Assembly (NCBI RefSeq): GCF_022870905.1
Contig: NZ_CP091510.1
Span: 1,178,001 to 1,242,000, forward strand
Source of the DNA: Neisseria arctica
GTDB taxonomy: Bacteria > Pseudomonadota > Gammaproteobacteria > Burkholderiales > Neisseriaceae
Reading direction: 5' to 3'
Length of the DNA: 64,000 nt
The notes under the pieces were generated by a model. It made no database searches, was not told the DNA's origin, and saw nothing but the letters and a program-made list of their open reading frames with translations. The translations under genes and the position numbers were made by a program. Of the stretch, positions 57,168 to 64,000 are shown piece after piece. Every line of letters starts with the position of its first letter. Positions within the stretch are counted from its first letter, which is position 1.

Positions 57168-57863
57168 CTAACGGTCTTTAACAAAAAAGTCGAATTGGTC
57201 TTTATCACCTGATTTATGGCTTGCCTTATAGCTACGCCTTACTTTGCTGACAGTCGACATACTGCAATTTAAGGTTGAGGCAATTTGCGTGATGCTCAAA
57301 CCTTTCAAGGTCAACTGTATAATATTGTTATGCAACGTCTTGTTGGCAGCCCTGCCTTTCATTTTCCCTGCGGCTTTTGCCCGCTCTATTCCTTGCTGCG
57401 CACGGTCACGCCGGGTTTTCCAGTCCTCATGGGCAATACTTAATGCCATACGCAGAAACATTTTCTGCAGAGCTTCCATCAACGGTTCGGCCAAGTATTT
57501 AGGCAGCGAATCGTCGGCTCCCATTAGGTCATCGATATTGCCGAATGAAAACACATCAGGCACATGCAACCTAGCCCCCTTTTCGGTAATTTGTTTGATC
57601 AATAACTCCGCCTCTCTAGGGGGCAGTCTAGTGATTCGGTCTAACCGCTCGGCAATTACCCAATCGCCCTCTTGAAGATCATTAATTAGCCGGGTCAACT
57701 CGGGTCTGTTGGCATTTACTCCGCTGGCTTTTTCCTCATAGACACCCGCTATGTAAAACCCTTTTCTCTTAGCCTCTTCAATCACCTCTCGCTGTCTGTC
57801 CAAATTTTGTTGCAGAGTGCTTACCCGGAGATAGATACGGGCGACTTTGTTGGGTGTGGCCAT
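57168..57863 (-). CDS. serine recombinase (resolvase/invertase type)
   Basis: 231 aa. VARIYLRVSTLQQNL with catalytic Ser (RVST), the arginine-containing WVIAERLDRITRLPPREAE and a C-terminal Hin-type HTH (LSITQIASTLNCSMSTVSKV). It cuts and joins DNA at short sites through a covalent serine link. Start 57863 is the first ATG; AGGAATC lies 13 bases upstream. Inverted repeats just upstream (57885-57965) are a likely res site or operator. Could resolve multimers of the element or invert a segment. Confidence 0.88.
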   Translation of the reverse strand: MATPNKVARIYLRVSTLQQNLDRQREVIEEAKRKGFYIAGVYEEKASGVNANRPELTRLINDLQEGDWVIAERLDRITRLPPREAELLIKQITEKGARLHVPDVFSFGNIDDLMGADDSLPKYLAEPLMEALQKMFLRMALSIAHEDWKTRRDRAQQGIERAKAAGKMKGRAANKTLHNNIIQLTLKGLSITQIASTLNCSMSTVSKVRRSYKASHKSGDKDQFDFFVKDR

Positions 57864-57884
57864 GTATTTTGATTCCTGCAATTA

Positions 57885-57965
57885 ATACAGTGGATTTTAA
57901 GTTACTGTATTTCTATTTTACAGGGGTGATTTAGAGACTGTAAATAGACTGTGGTCTATTTACAG
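57885..57965. promoter_or_regulatory. inverted repeats upstream of the recombinase (res-like/operator)
   Basis: ATACAGT (57885) with ACTGTAT (57904), and CTGTAAATAGAC (57938-57949) with GTCTATTTACAG (57954-57965). All share a CTGTA core, so one protein may bind all of them. Position fits a resolvase res site. Confidence 0.65.
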
Positions 57966-57996
57966 GTTCCGAGAATGTTTTTAATCACCATAATTA

Positions 57997-58025
57997 GAAA
58001 CCACCTGATTGCTTCAGGTGGTTTC
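57997..58025. terminator. hairpin terminator
   Basis: GAAACCACCTGA with TCAGGTGGTTTC, a perfect 12-bp stem with a 5-base loop. Confidence 0.7.
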
Positions 58026-58077
58026 CAAGTGTAAATATTACATGTGTTATTTTAGGACATCATTTCCGCTAAAATAT

Positions 58078-58099
58078 TTTTATATCGTACGATATAAAA
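58078..58099. repeat. 22-bp palindrome downstream of the SprT-like gene
   Basis: Perfect palindrome with core TATATCGTACGATATA, identical to the centre of the larger palindrome at 59007-59052. The SprT-like gene lies exactly between the two. Confidence 0.9.
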
Positions 58100-58104
58100 T
58101 ACAA

Positions 58105-59004
58105 TTAAGCGGCATCGTTCATCTCTTCCGAATCCGAACTATCGTCACTACCATTGAGTTTGACGAAAGCAATTTTGCATTTGCCGCACCATAAATCCAG
58201 TGAAGGCTTACCCCACGCTTTGTCTCCACAGGATTGACAAAGATACGTCGCCTTACGTTTTGCGGCCGCTTCTAATTCTTGCTTTTCACTTAATGCAACC
58301 ACGTCTATGTCGAACTGTTCTGAAAACGGCCGTATTAAAGAAAGCTCTGCCAAGCGATCTTCTTCGCTATCAAAAGTACAACCAGTATTTTCTTCAGGTA
58401 CGGTTTCCTCCAGCGTTATCTCTTTAATAAGCGCAGCAGCCCCGAGACTTGTTTCCATTAATTGTTCAATATCATTATTTCGGACTTGGGATGTTCCTGT
58501 TTTAGCACATCGGTCATAAAAAGGCAGTTTATAGCCCATTTTTGAAAACACGATACACTGCAAATAAAAGGCTCCGTTTTTAATTGGGTAGTCGCTCATT
58601 CGCTGCCCGGTACGTTTCCCGCCCGGCTCACCGGTGCTGCTAGGCATCAGGCCGATAGATTCCATTTTATCGGCCCATTCTTTATTGTGATAAGTGCGGT
58701 GGCTAGGCTTGCCGAACTCATGCTGCCACAGATGCACCATCTCATGCACTAGCGTTTGCATTAATTCCAACGGTCGATGGGTAATAAAGTATTGCGGATT
58801 AAGTGCAATTTCATGCACCGTTTCCTCATCTTTGCCTTTTTGCCATCTATTGTTAGAGAAATAACCCATCACGCTACTGTCGCGCTGCAGCGTTAACAGA
58901 CACGCCGGAAGTTGGCCGGCAAATAGCCGGTCATTAAAAAAATCGTAGGCATCCTGTATAAAGGTATACATTTGCATGGTGGGTTTCATCGTGGATTCAT
59001 TCAT
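58105..59004 (-). CDS. SprT-like zinc metalloprotein
   Basis: 299 aa. TLVHEMVHLWQHEFG supplies the HExxH zinc site with the later His in RTYHNKEWADKM; a C-terminal zinc ribbon CQSCGDKAWGKPSLDLWCGKC follows near residues 262-282. This is the plasmid/ICE SprT-like family, related to proteases that clear DNA-protein crosslinks. No signal peptide, so cytoplasmic. The ATG at 59004 lies three bases inside the large palindrome's left edge region, so the palindrome is its promoter/operator or leader. Confidence 0.8.
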   Translation of the reverse strand: MNESTMKPTMQMYTFIQDAYDFFNDRLFAGQLPACLLTLQRDSSVMGYFSNNRWQKGKDEETVHEIALNPQYFITHRPLELMQTLVHEMVHLWQHEFGKPSHRTYHNKEWADKMESIGLMPSSTGEPGGKRTGQRMSDYPIKNGAFYLQCIVFSKMGYKLPFYDRCAKTGTSQVRNNDIEQLMETSLGAAALIKEITLEETVPEENTGCTFDSEEDRLAELSLIRPFSEQFDIDVVALSEKQELEAAAKRKATYLCQSCGDKAWGKPSLDLWCGKCKIAFVKLNGSDDSSDSEEMNDAA

Positions 59005-59006
59005 GG

Positions 59007-59052
59007 CTGTTTAATTTATTTTATATCGTACGATATAAAATAAATTAAACAG
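59007..59052. promoter_or_regulatory. 46-bp perfect palindrome before the SprT-like gene
   Basis: CTGTTTAATTTATTTTATA TCG on the left is followed by its exact reverse complement, 23 bases per arm with no mismatch. The core equals the 22-bp palindrome at 58078. It could be an operator, a cruciform or a recombination site. Confidence 0.92.
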
Positions 59053-59136
59053 TGGGAATAGTCAAACATTTACTTGAGCAATCTAACCCTTTAATTTAAA
59101 ATAAGGTATGTTGTTTACTACTAATAGGAGGCGCAA

Positions 59137-59394
59137 ATGCCCACCATTATTACCTCGCAAGATTTCAATCGACGTGTGAGCCAAGCTCAACGTGATTGTC
59201 AAAAAGAACCAGTTTTAATTACAAACCGAGGTCAATTGGCATACGTCCTGTTGAGTTACCAAGAATACGCCCGGTTATCAAAATCAAAACCCACAAGTAT
59301 TGCGGAAGCCCTTTCGGCTCCGGCGGATGCCGATATGATTGACATCGACTTTGACCGCGCCACCATCGAAACCCGTGACAGTGAGGAATATTGA
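59137..59394 (+). CDS. Phd/YefM-type antitoxin
   Basis: 85 aa. SQDFNRRVSQAQRDCQKEPV, then LITNRGQLAYVLLSYQEYARL, is the DNA-binding N-terminus of Phd-type antitoxins; the C-terminal part (IDIDFDRATIETRD) would wrap the toxin. AGGAGG lies 6 bases before the ATG. The stop overlaps the toxin start by one base. Confidence 0.88.
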   Translation: MPTIITSQDFNRRVSQAQRDCQKEPVLITNRGQLAYVLLSYQEYARLSKSKPTSIAEALSAPADADMIDIDFDRATIETRDSEEY

Positions 59395-59810
59395 TGTACT
59401 TACTGGATACGAATATTATTTCTGAAATTCGAAAAATCAACAGGGGACGGGCTAATCAGGGTGTAGTTGATTGGGCAACAAGTGTTGATGCAGTATTGAT
59501 GTATATTAGCTGCATATCACTGCTTGAGATAGAAAGTGGTATTTTAAGCTTAGAGCGTAAAGACATACGCCAAGGACAGCTCTACCGTGATTGGTTTGAA
59601 AGTACAGTCAAACCACAATTCCATAACAAAGTGCTTCCTATTGATGGTGAGATTTCCCTGATATGTGCGCGAATGCACGTCCCGGACAAAAAGAACTTAG
59701 CAGATAGCTTAATTGCTGCGACAGCAATCAAACACAACCTGACTCTTGTTACACGCAATATAAAAGATTTTGAATATACGGGTGTACGCCTTTTAAACCC
59801 GTTTGTTTAA
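59394..59810 (+). CDS. VapC-type PIN-domain toxin
   Basis: 138 aa. Acidic residues of the PIN ribonuclease site are present: YLLDTNIISE, ISLLEIESG, KNLADSLIAATA and TRNIKDF. Such toxins cut tRNA or rRNA when freed of antitoxin. ATG 59394 overlaps the antitoxin stop (TGATG). Complete and probably active; a stability module near the element's right end. Confidence 0.88.
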   Translation: MYLLDTNIISEIRKINRGRANQGVVDWATSVDAVLMYISCISLLEIESGILSLERKDIRQGQLYRDWFESTVKPQFHNKVLPIDGEISLICARMHVPDKKNLADSLIAATAIKHNLTLVTRNIKDFEYTGVRLLNPFV

Positions 59811-60288
59811 CTTTAAATAGGATTCATTAATTCCGCCACTTGTCATTGCTATTTGCTCGGTATGCCAGCTCAAAGTACGTTGATGCTTTAGGATCAGTAT
59901 AAAAATACATAACGCTTACTGGCACAGTCGCAAGCTTTATTTTCTTTTTTTTATTTTTTAGGGCAAATTAAATGGTTGTCTGAATTACTTCAGATGGCCA
60001 TTTAATTTATTTAATAAAGTGCTCCAACCGGCTTGGCATATGCCTCAAATCTGTCTTCTAGCGTAGATTACGATATCACGCCTGAACCAAGGTCTTCTAC
60101 TTCCAAAGACGTATCCCTCTAAGCTTTCGGCTTAACACTAGTTATACCGATATCCAAAAAAGCCGCTGCTTCCAGCCGATATAAAAATGCTGGCAAGCGG
60201 CGTAAGGTTGCATTGTAAAAATTTATTTACTGAAAGTCGCAGTCTTTTGTAAAGAAATGTATTGCGGCAAATTGTAAGGATCAATGCA
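59811..60288. other. spacer between the element and narK genes
   Basis: About 480 bp. Apart from the hairpin at 59966 I see no gene, tRNA or attachment-site copy. The element boundary probably lies here or slightly left. No clear FNR or NarP box was found by eye for the narK genes. Confidence 0.4.
59966..60009 (+). terminator. hairpin after the toxin gene
   Basis: AAATTAAATGG (59966-59976) pairs with CCATTTAATTT (59999-60009), and inside it TCTGAA pairs with TTCAGA. The inner TCTGAA is the conserved part of an uptake sequence. Confidence 0.7.
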
Positions 60289-61533
60289 ATGGCTTCTCAA
60301 CAATATAAACAATATTCCGTGCTGTTTTCCAGCACATGGGCGTTTACCGTCTGTTTCATGGTTTGGATGATGCTGGCAGTTGTCGGCATTCCGATTAAAA
60401 ATGAATTGGGGCTGAGTGAAACAGAATTCGGTATTTTAGCGGCAACACCCGTGTTATCAGGCTCTTTAGTGCGCGTACCATTGGGTATTTGGACCGACCG
60501 CTTCGGTGGCCGTATCGTGCTTTTCCTATTAATGCTGGCTTGCGTGCCTGCAATTTTTGTCATGCAGTATGCCAATCAGTTCTGGCATTTCCTACTTATT
60601 GGTCTGATTATGGGATTAGCCGGCGGTTCGTTTTCGGTAGGCACTCCTTATGTAGCACGCTGGTTCCCGAAAAATCAGCAAGGCTTGGCAATGGGGATTT
60701 TTGGTGCCGGCAATGCCGGATCGGCCTTGAATAAATTTCTTGCACCGGCATTAATTGCTTACGGCACATGGCATTTTGTCCCAACTGTTTATGCTGCCAT
60801 TATGTTGGGAACGGCCATGTTGTTTTGGTTTACTTCTTATAGCGATAAAAGCCATCAGGTATCTTCATCCGTTACTCTCAAGCAGCAGTTGGCTTTGCTG
60901 AAAGATCCGGGCGTATTGCGTTATAGCCAGCTTTATTCGGTGGTGTTCGGCGGTTATGTCGGCTTAGCTCTATGGATGACTAAATATTATGTAGGCGAAT
61001 ACGGTCTCTCTTTGCAAACTGCGGCATTCTTAGCAGCCTGTTTCTCTCTTCCCGGAGGCGTATTGCGTGCTTTCGGCGGGTATCTTTCAGACAAATTCGG
61101 TGCTTATAAAGTTACTTGGGCGGTTATGTGGGTATGTTGGGTATGCTTCTTCCTGCTTTCTTATCCGCAAACCCAATTACACATTCAAACTACCGATGGC
61201 GGCACGATGGCTATGCATATCGGCCTGAATGTAACTGTTTTCACTATTTTGATGTTTGCCGTAGGTATTGCCATGGCTGTGGGTAAAGCTTCGGTATTCA
61301 AATTTGTTGCTGATGATTACCCTACAAATATCGGGGCGGTATCAGGCATTGTCGGCTTGGCCGGTGGTTTGGGGGGGTTCCTGTTACCGATTATGTTCGG
61401 TGCGCTTGAAGATATCACCGGTATCCGCTCAACCAGTTTTATGCTGCTTTACGGAACAGTGTGCGTTTCTTTGGTATGGATGCACTTTTCCATGAAAGCC
61501 AAACGCATTGAAGCAGAACGGAAAAATAATTAA
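60289..61533 (+). CDS. narK: NarK1-type nitrate/nitrite transporter
   Basis: 414 aa, 12 predicted membrane spans. The major-facilitator signature GIWTDRFGGR lies between spans 2 and 3, and the nitrate-transport blocks MGLAGGSFSVGTPYVARWF and GIVGLAGGLGGFLLP are present. The arginine-containing second span (SLVRVPLGIW) fits proton-linked nitrate uptake of the NarK1 type. Start 60289 follows AAGGA by 8 bases. First of a tandem pair. Confidence 0.9.
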   Translation: MASQQYKQYSVLFSSTWAFTVCFMVWMMLAVVGIPIKNELGLSETEFGILAATPVLSGSLVRVPLGIWTDRFGGRIVLFLLMLACVPAIFVMQYANQFWHFLLIGLIMGLAGGSFSVGTPYVARWFPKNQQGLAMGIFGAGNAGSALNKFLAPALIAYGTWHFVPTVYAAIMLGTAMLFWFTSYSDKSHQVSSSVTLKQQLALLKDPGVLRYSQLYSVVFGGYVGLALWMTKYYVGEYGLSLQTAAFLAACFSLPGGVLRAFGGYLSDKFGAYKVTWAVMWVCWVCFFLLSYPQTQLHIQTTDGGTMAMHIGLNVTVFTILMFAVGIAMAVGKASVFKFVADDYPTNIGAVSGIVGLAGGLGGFLLPIMFGALEDITGIRSTSFMLLYGTVCVSLVWMHFSMKAKRIEAERKNN

Positions 61534-61571
61534 TTATCTATAAATTAGTAAGAATTTACTATTTCAATTTG

Positions 61572-61618
61572 TTTTCAGACGGCATTTAATAATTGCCATA
61601 AACAAGGCCGTCTGAAAA
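61572..61618 (+). terminator. paired DNA uptake sequences forming a hairpin
   Basis: TTTTCAGACGGC (61572-61583) and GCCGTCTGAAAA (61607-61618); the left one reads ATGCCGTCTGAA on the minus strand, the right one AGGCCGTCTGAA. Standard Neisseria terminator, here inside the narK pair. Confidence 0.85.
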
Positions 61619-61640
61619 GAAATATTTATTGGAGATAAAA

Positions 61641-63023
61641 ATGAATCATTTGATTCAAGATTGGCGTCCTGAAGACAAACAGTTTTGGGAAACCAGCGGG
61701 CGAAAAACTGCCAAACGCAATTTGTGGATTTCCATTCCCGCGCTTTTACTGGCATTTGCCATTTGGCAAGTGTGGAGTGTTGCAGTGGTTAATTTGCCCA
61801 ACATCGGTTTTCAATACAGTGAAAACCAGCTTTTTTGGTTGGCTGCTCTACCCGCACTCTCAGGCGCTACTTTACGGATTTTTTATTCGTTTATGGTCCC
61901 CGTATTCGGAGGTAGAAAGTGGACAGCAATTTCTACTGCCAGCCTGCTTTTACCCGCAATAGGTTTGGGCTTTGCCGTGCAAGATCCTTCCACCAGCTAT
62001 TTAACCATGATGATATTGGCATTATTGTGTGGTTTTGGCGGAGGCAACTTTTCATCCAGTATGGCCAATATCAGCTTTTTCTTTCCAAAGGCTGAAAAAG
62101 GCACTGCACTCGGCCTCAATGCGGGTCTGGGTAATTTAGGGGTATCCGTTGTGCAATTCGTTGTACCGCTAATCATCACGGCAGGCGTTTTCGGCGCGTT
62201 CGGCGGTGATGCGCAAACATGGGTGAAAGGCGATGCCACCAAACAAGTTTGGTTGCAAAATGCGGGATTTATTTGGGTTCCCTTTATTATTCTTTCGACT
62301 TTGGCCGCTTGGTTCGGAATGAATGATTTGGCCAGTGCGAAAGCCAGCTTCAAAGAACAAGCAATTATTTTCAGCCGTAAGCACAATTGGATTATGTGTA
62401 TTTTATATTTGGGTACTTTCGGCTCATTTATCGGCTTTGCCGCTGGCTTCCCGCTGTTGATTAAGGCACAATTTCCCGATGTCGATTCGGTTAAATATGC
62501 CTTTTTAGGTCCTTTGGTCGGTGCTTTGGCCCGCCCTATCGGCGGTTGGCTTTCCGATAAAATCAAAAGCGGTGCCAAAATCACTCAAATTGTATTCGCC
62601 GGTATGATTATCGCCGTATTAGGCGTGATCTCTTTCTTACCTAATAACGGCCAGGGCGGTAGTTTTTGGGGATTTTTCGCCTGCTTTATGGCACTTTTCG
62701 CCCTCACCGGCTTAGGCAATGGTTCGACTTTCATGCAGGTTCCCGTTATCTTCTTAAATATGCATGAAAAATTTGCACAAAACGGCTTAAAAACCGAAGA
62801 ACAAGCTCGTTTGGATGCGACAAAGGAAGGTGCGGCTGTAATCGGCTTTACCGCAGCTTTTGCTGCATACGGCGGATTTTTTATTCCCAAAAGCTATGGT
62901 ACTTCAATCGCATTAACCGGTAGTGTGAATGCGGCTTTGATTGCCTTTATTTGCTTCTACACCATCTGTTTGCTTTTAAATTATTGGTACTATGCACGCA
63001 AAAATGCCGAAGCAAAATGCTAA
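61641..63023 (+). CDS. narK: NarK2-type nitrate/nitrite transporter
   Basis: 460 aa, 12 spans. Signature blocks LPALSGATLRIFYSFMVPVFGGRKW and GGGNFSSSMANISFFFPKA (each conserved in NarK), and a longer loop between spans 9 and 10 typical of NarK2-type nitrate/nitrite antiporters. Start 61641 follows GGAG by 8 bases. Works with the upstream transporter in nitrate respiration; no reductase genes are in the window. Confidence 0.9.
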   Translation: MNHLIQDWRPEDKQFWETSGRKTAKRNLWISIPALLLAFAIWQVWSVAVVNLPNIGFQYSENQLFWLAALPALSGATLRIFYSFMVPVFGGRKWTAISTASLLLPAIGLGFAVQDPSTSYLTMMILALLCGFGGGNFSSSMANISFFFPKAEKGTALGLNAGLGNLGVSVVQFVVPLIITAGVFGAFGGDAQTWVKGDATKQVWLQNAGFIWVPFIILSTLAAWFGMNDLASAKASFKEQAIIFSRKHNWIMCILYLGTFGSFIGFAAGFPLLIKAQFPDVDSVKYAFLGPLVGALARPIGGWLSDKIKSGAKITQIVFAGMIIAVLGVISFLPNNGQGGSFWGFFACFMALFALTGLGNGSTFMQVPVIFLNMHEKFAQNGLKTEEQARLDATKEGAAVIGFTAAFAAYGGFFIPKSYGTSIALTGSVNAALIAFICFYTICLLLNYWYYARKNAEAKC

Positions 63024-63219
63024 ATATTAGATTGTAATCCGAGCTTTTATTTCTCTGGCCGAACAGTATTCATATTACTTTTCGGCCAGTTTTGTGTTAA
63101 AAAAGCCGCACCTTCTGCATATAAATGCAAAAAGCCTACCAATTCTTGCTCCTGAAAGATTTTAATTTTATGATATGTCCACAGGTATGCAGCAGCATAC
63201 CGATATAAAGGACACATAC

Positions 63220-63507
63220 ATGAACAAAACCAAAATCTTCACCTTGTTTGCTGCCGCTGCCGTATTGGCTATCGGCGCTAATGCGTATGCAGCCAAAGAA
63301 ATCAAAATTGCAGCCGATAACAGCGGCTATTCGCAAGATGATGCGCAAAAATTGGCTTCTACCGCTGTAAGCATGGGTGTTAAAGAACCGGTTAACCTCA
63401 ACTTGGCCGGCGGTAACTTAACCGTATCAGGCAGCAACAGCACCAAATGCGTTTTTAAAGTAGGTAGTGAAAGCAAACCCAAAATTCAGGGCGTAAGCTG
63501 TAAATAA
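63220..63507 (+). CDS. small exported protein
   Basis: 95 aa with a signal peptide cut after NAYA (MNKTKIFTLFAAAAVLAIG). The mature 70 residues hold one Cys pair (TKCVFKVG and GVSCK) and a repeat-like ADNSGYSQDDAQKLAS. No family recognised. AAAGGAC lies 8 bases before the ATG. Chromosomal gene between narK and cca. Confidence 0.68.
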   Translation: MNKTKIFTLFAAAAVLAIGANAYAAKEIKIAADNSGYSQDDAQKLASTAVSMGVKEPVNLNLAGGNLTVSGSNSTKCVFKVGSESKPKIQGVSCK

Positions 63508-63524
63508 ACTTTTTTAATCATGCA

Positions 63525-63559
63525 GAGCCGTCTGAAAAATTATTCAGGCGGCTCTGTTT
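63525..63559 (+). terminator. uptake-sequence hairpin terminator
   Basis: GAGCCGTCTGAA and TTCAGGCGGCTC with a short loop, followed by TGTTTTC. Confidence 0.8.
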
Positions 63560-63607
63560 TCATTTAGAATAGCCGCACAAAAATTTCAATAAATATTTAT
63601 TTTTATC

Positions 63608-64000
63608 ATGCAAATATATCTTGTCGGCGGTGCTGTACGTGATTTTCTATTGGGTTTACCTGTTAAAGACCGAGATTGGGTCGTTGTCGGTGCAGATGTT
63701 CAAACCATGCTGGCACAAGGGTTTTCTCCGGTAGGAAAAGACTTTCCCGTATTTCTGCATCCGAACACACATGAAGAATATGCTTTGGCACGCACCGAGC
63801 GCAAAACTGCCAAAGGCTATGCGGGCTTTGTGTTCCATACCGACAAAAATATCACACTCGAACAAGACCTTGAGCGCCGTGATCTAACTATTAATGCAAT
63901 GGCGCAAACGTCCGAGGGCGAAATTATCGACCCCTTCGGCGGTCAAGCCGACTTGGCCAACCGCGTATTACGCCATGTTTCCCCCGCTTTTGCCGAAGAT
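63608..64000 (+). CDS. cca: CCA tRNA nucleotidyltransferase, 5' part
   Basis: 131 codons up to the window edge. [38 protein letters not shown] and [12 protein letters not shown] are the class II nucleotidyltransferase head: glycine loop, acidic pair, and the RRDxTINA motif. It adds or repairs the 3' CCA of tRNAs. A housekeeping gene, showing that the chromosome proper begins by this point. Confidence 0.95.
   Translation, partial: MQIYLVGGAVRDFLLGLPVKDRDWVVVGADVQTMLAQGFSPVGKDFPVFLHPNTHEEYALARTERKTAKGYAGFVFHTDKNITLEQDLERRDLTINAMAQTSEGEIIDPFGGQADLANRVLRHVSPAFAED

Noticed and set aside
59811..60288. tRNA-based attachment site at the right end
   Set aside because: No tRNA-like cloverleaf or repeated tRNA 3' end is visible; the dif-like site at 3.55 kb is the only plausible integration site.

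Overview
The window is from a nitrate-respiring Neisseria or very close relative. DNA uptake sequences of the AG type (AGGCCGTCTGAA) and AT type (ATGCCGTCTGAA) occur as terminator hairpins in the right-hand chromosomal flank. That flank (about 60.3-64 kb) holds two tandem narK-type nitrate/nitrite transporters, a small exported protein and the start of cca. Nearly everything to the left is accessory DNA of an integrative element. Its replication and partition core resembles the gonococcal genetic island and the SPI-7/PFGI-1 group of ICEs.

Layout. 0-3.4 kb (minus strand): a collapsed second copy of a sibling element, with a frameshifted parA, a parB fused to a downstream gene, and two cargo genes. 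3.55 kb: a dif-like XerCD site between the two divergent parA genes. 3.8-15.8 kb (plus): parA, parB, a DUF2857-like gene, two winged-helix replication-type genes, six 23-bp iterons inside the end of the second one, a displaced C-terminal reading frame, a TIGR03761-type gene, a 5 x 61-bp satellite, ssb, topB, a Tat-exported M15-type peptidase, an HU protein and a STY4534/DUF3577-type gene. 15.8-31.7 kb: a long structured non-coding stretch, then an array of small unknown genes. Most sit in a cassette made of a structured leader with a terminator-like hairpin, one gene, and a 140-160 bp terminator repeat. An IS1595-type insertion, a large SNF2-type helicase and an adenine-methylase-like protein lie in this array.

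31.8-47 kb is a turnover zone of defence-like modules with visible scars: an AAA ATPase/Toprim-like pair; a CoiA-like gene whose 5' end recurs as two truncated 181-bp copies; a cytosine methyltransferase, GHKL-histidine-kinase and response-regulator operon lying exactly between those copies; and a three-gene AT-rich module including a TIGR04255-type protein, inserted with a 43-bp duplication. 47-52.4 kb (minus): traH, traG and an M23 peptidase, the 3' end of an F-type transfer operon with the rest missing here. 52.6-56 kb: a second cytosine methyltransferase plus MORC-like ATPase operon with its own regulator. 56.4-59.8 kb: a decayed prlF-yhaV toxin-antitoxin pair, a serine recombinase with inverted repeats upstream, a SprT-like protein preceded by a 46-bp perfect palindrome, and a Phd/VapC-type pair.

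How it fits together. The core supplies partition, plasmid-like replication and single-strand DNA handling; the dif-like site suggests Xer-dependent integration. The cassette array and the defence zone are cargo. The strongest candidates for something undescribed are the family of covarying leaders that echo each gene's own Shine-Dalgarno region, the methyltransferase/GHKL-kinase/response-regulator operon, and the TIGR04255 three-gene insertion. All functional statements rest on motif recognition by eye; no database search was run.
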